The notes under the pieces are model-generated. The model was not told the origin of the DNA, did not search any database, and saw only the letters and a list, made by a program, of their open reading frames with translations. Shown in pieces: positions 62,175 through 64,000 of a DNA stretch of 64,000 nucleotides. Position 1 is the first letter of the stretch. Every line of letters starts with the position of its first letter. A program made the position numbers and the translations under genes. This DNA is from an uncultured Fodinibius sp. GTDB taxonomy: Bacteria; Bacteroidota; Rhodothermia; Balneolales; Balneolaceae. The DNA lies in NCBI GenBank assembly GCA_913057775.1, contig CAJXOG010000004.1:124001-188000 (forward strand), in the 5' to 3' direction.

Positions 62175-63773
62175 ATGTCTAAACAAGATGTTATAATTAT
62201 TGGTTCAGGTCATAACGGCTTGGTTACAGGTTGCTATTTAGCCAAAGAAGGCTATTCTGTAAAAGTGCTTGAGCGTCAGGATCAGCTGGGAGGGGCGGTG
62301 AGTACTGAGACAATGTTCAAGTCTGAGAAATACCCGCAGGGTTTTCGGATGGATGTAGGGTCCTCTGTGCATATAATGATTCATCAGACCGGAATTTTGG
62401 AAGAGCTTGAGCTGGAGAACTATGGGTTGGACTATATTGAGATGGATCCTATTATGTCGTACCCGGTGCCCGATGGGAAGGGCGTTATCCATTTTTTTAA
62501 GGATTTAGAACGGACCTTGGATTCCATTGCTAAAGTAGCCCCAGAAGATGTCGAAAACTATCGTGAATTTGTGGAATTCTGGGGACGTATTAACAAGGGG
62601 GTTTTAAAAGCATTTATGGTTCCGCCCAGCGGAAAGAATATTATTACTGAACTTGCAAAGGGACAGGTTCGGGATGGAGGAATGTTCGAAAAAGGAAAGC
62701 AGCTTGGCGGTCTTCAGAAAATACTGAGCAGCTATGGAAAAGTCATTGATGATGCGTTCGAAAATCCCCGTATGAAGGCGGCATTGATGTGGTTCGCGGC
62801 CCAGTCGGGACCCACGCCCGATCATCCTGCTACGGGCGATTTTGCGGGTTGGCAGTCGATGTTACACCAGAGTGGGGCTAAGCATCCGCGCGGTGGAAGC
62901 GGAATGCTAACGCAGGCGATGGCACGATTTATTGAGGCGCATGGAGGAGAGATTATTACCGGATCGCCTGTTGAAAATATTATTATTGAGGATGGAAAAG
63001 CACTCGGAGTTCTGACGGAAGGGGAAGAATATCGGGCTGATACTATTATCTCAAATGCGCACGTGCAAACGACCATGATGAAATTGGTAGGGCGTGATCA
63101 TCTTCCGATTTCTACCTATAAAAAAGTGGAAAATATAAATGTCGGTAATGGTTTTGGAATGGTCATCCGCTGTGCGGTGGAGGAGCTGCCTCGTTATACG
63201 GCTTGTCCGGATGACTCCTATATCCATAATGGAATGCAGCTGTTGGCGCCATCTGTTCAGTATATGAATAATGCTATTGGTGATTACCAGCAGAAAAAGC
63301 CACCGGCGGATCCAGCTGTGCTGGCTATGACGTTTTCACAAATTGATCCGGATGTGGCACCCAGCGGGGGGCATACCCTTTTTGCCTGGGCACAGTGGCA
63401 TCCCTATGAACTGCAGAATGATCTGCATTGGGATGATATTCGGGAACGGGAAGCCCAAAAAATTTATGATGTAGTAACACGCTATGCGCCGAACATGGAA
63501 GACAAGCTCATAGATTGGTACATACAGTCGCCGCTCGATATTGAACGCAAGCATGGATTATTGCGAGGTAACGTAATGCATGTGGAGATGAGTTTTGACC
63601 AAATGTTTATGTTTCGCCCCATTCCCGAGATGAGCGAGTATAAAACTCCCATTGAGAATTTGTATCTATCATCGGCCTCATGTCATCCGGGCGGAGGAGT
63701 TTTTGGTGCAGCAGGATATAATGCTGCAAACGTAATTTTAAAAGACAAAAAGAAATCTTGGTTTAATTTTTAA
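62175..63773 (+). CDS. Phytoene desaturase-like FAD oxidoreductase (PYROXD2-like)
   Basis: A 532-aa flavoprotein. The FAD motif VIIIGSGHNGLVTGCYLAKEG starts at residue 6, followed by KVLERQDQLGGAVSTE, and the C-terminal FAD segment is YLSSASCHPGGGVFGAAGYNAA at about 498-519. This is the pattern of CrtI-related oxidoreductases; the HNGL and CHPGG words match the PYROXD2-like branch more than carotenoid CrtI. No carotenoid genes lie nearby, so pigment synthesis should not be assumed. Amine, lipid or other polyene substrates are all possible. It is followed after 12 nt by an alanine racemase gene. Confidence 0.82.
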   Translation: MSKQDVIIIGSGHNGLVTGCYLAKEGYSVKVLERQDQLGGAVSTETMFKSEKYPQGFRMDVGSSVHIMIHQTGILEELELENYGLDYIEMDPIMSYPVPDGKGVIHFFKDLERTLDSIAKVAPEDVENYREFVEFWGRINKGVLKAFMVPPSGKNIITELAKGQVRDGGMFEKGKQLGGLQKILSSYGKVIDDAFENPRMKAALMWFAAQSGPTPDHPATGDFAGWQSMLHQSGAKHPRGGSGMLTQAMARFIEAHGGEIITGSPVENIIIEDGKALGVLTEGEEYRADTIISNAHVQTTMMKLVGRDHLPISTYKKVENINVGNGFGMVIRCAVEELPRYTACPDDSYIHNGMQLLAPSVQYMNNAIGDYQQKKPPADPAVLAMTFSQIDPDVAPSGGHTLFAWAQWHPYELQNDLHWDDIREREAQKIYDVVTRYAPNMEDKLIDWYIQSPLDIERKHGLLRGNVMHVEMSFDQMFMFRPIPEMSEYKTPIENLYLSSASCHPGGGVFGAAGYNAANVILKDKKKSWFNF

Positions 63774-63785
63774 TAGTACTGTTTT

Positions 63786-64000
63786 ATGATTCATAAATCG
63801 AATGCAACAGTTGAAATTAATCTTGCCAAGCTCAAACAAAATTTGCAGACATTACGCACTTATTTGGATGAAGATACTCGTGTGATGTCTGTGGTAAAAG
63901 CGGATGCCTATGGGCATGGCGCCGTGGAGGTAGCCAGTACACTGGAACCCATGGTGGAAGCTTTTGCTGTTAATGATATCCACGAAGGTATTGAGCTGCG
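63786..64000 (+). CDS. alr: Alanine racemase, N-terminal part (runs off window)
   Basis: The first 71 residues are visible. The opening NATVEINLAKLKQNLQTLR and the PLP motif VMSVVKADAYGHGAVEV, with the lysine near residue 38, are textbook for biosynthetic alanine racemase, which supplies D-alanine for peptidoglycan. The motif KADAYGHG is closer to the canonical form than that of the gene at 39852-41024 (KGNAYGHG). It starts 12 nt after the FAD oxidoreductase gene, so co-transcription is likely. The C-terminal domain is outside the window. Confidence 0.93.
   Translation, partial: MIHKSNATVEINLAKLKQNLQTLRTYLDEDTRVMSVVKADAYGHGAVEVASTLEPMVEAFAVNDIHEGIEL

Noticed and set aside
62175-63773. Carotenoid biosynthesis locus based on the phytoene-desaturase-like gene
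   Set aside because: No phytoene synthase, cyclase or other carotenoid gene is nearby, and the sequence words fit the PYROXD2-like branch.

Overview
The window reads as bacterial chromosome from the Bacteroidota/Rhodothermota side of the tree, most probably Balneolota (a Fodinibius- or Gracilimonas-like organism). The support is a SusC/SusD outer-membrane pair, a C-terminal type IX secretion sorting domain, two GWxTD-domain lipoproteins, a SprE/PorW-like TPR lipoprotein, Bacteroidota-type promoter words (TTG about 18-21 nt before TAnnTTTG) and moderate GC with frequent TTG starts. The genus is inference. No phage, insertion sequence, CRISPR array or integrase is visible; the window is mostly core metabolism with a few accessory islands.

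Layout. 1-9.3 kb: 3' part of a beta-lactamase-fold gene, a DUF819 membrane protein, the lysine genes dapB-dapA-dapD, a threonine synthase fused to a LeuA-type regulatory domain, a UbiA-like protein and a thioredoxin-like protein. 9.3-18 kb: a large secreted beta-propeller with a T9SS tail and an overlapping lipoprotein gene, a class III aminotransferase plus succinate-semialdehyde dehydrogenase, a lipoprotein gene broken by two in-frame amber codons, and a PA0069-type radical SAM gene. 18-31 kb: redoxin-pdxH-trmB, a TetR regulator with a FadE acyl-CoA dehydrogenase, an Lrp regulator overlapping methionine gamma-lyase, a LemA/TPM/TPM set, yjjG-purL and a short-chain dehydrogenase. 31-34 kb: lysine 6-aminotransferase and ornithine aminotransferase on the minus strand, with an initiator tRNA between them on the plus strand.

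34-41 kb holds a tightly packed set: sodium symporter, GNAT, ornithine/alanine-racemase-like protein, M23 metallopeptidase without a signal peptide, M20 amidohydrolase and an alanine racemase. It looks like uptake and intracellular processing of N-acylated, D- or peptidoglycan-derived amino acids; the last two genes overlap, and hairpin repeats lie around them. 41-51 kb is an outer-membrane nutrient-uptake island: GWxTD lipoprotein, full SusC-SusD-small lipoprotein, then a SusC that stops after its plug domain, then a second GWxTD lipoprotein. 51-64 kb returns to core genes: pyk, a SprE-like lipoprotein, pyrD, folC, rho, a metallo-hydrolase, sppA, a phytoene-desaturase-like oxidoreductase and the start of a second, canonical alanine racemase.

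The genes lean towards amino-acid chemistry: lysine synthesis, a possible isoleucine-sensing threonine synthase, methionine degradation, and transaminases for lysine, ornithine and probably GABA. The observations most worth following are the threonine synthase-LeuA fusion, the D-amino-acid/amidohydrolase cluster, the double-amber lipoprotein gene, the barrel-less SusC between paralogous GWxTD genes, and two kinds of intergenic hairpin repeats.
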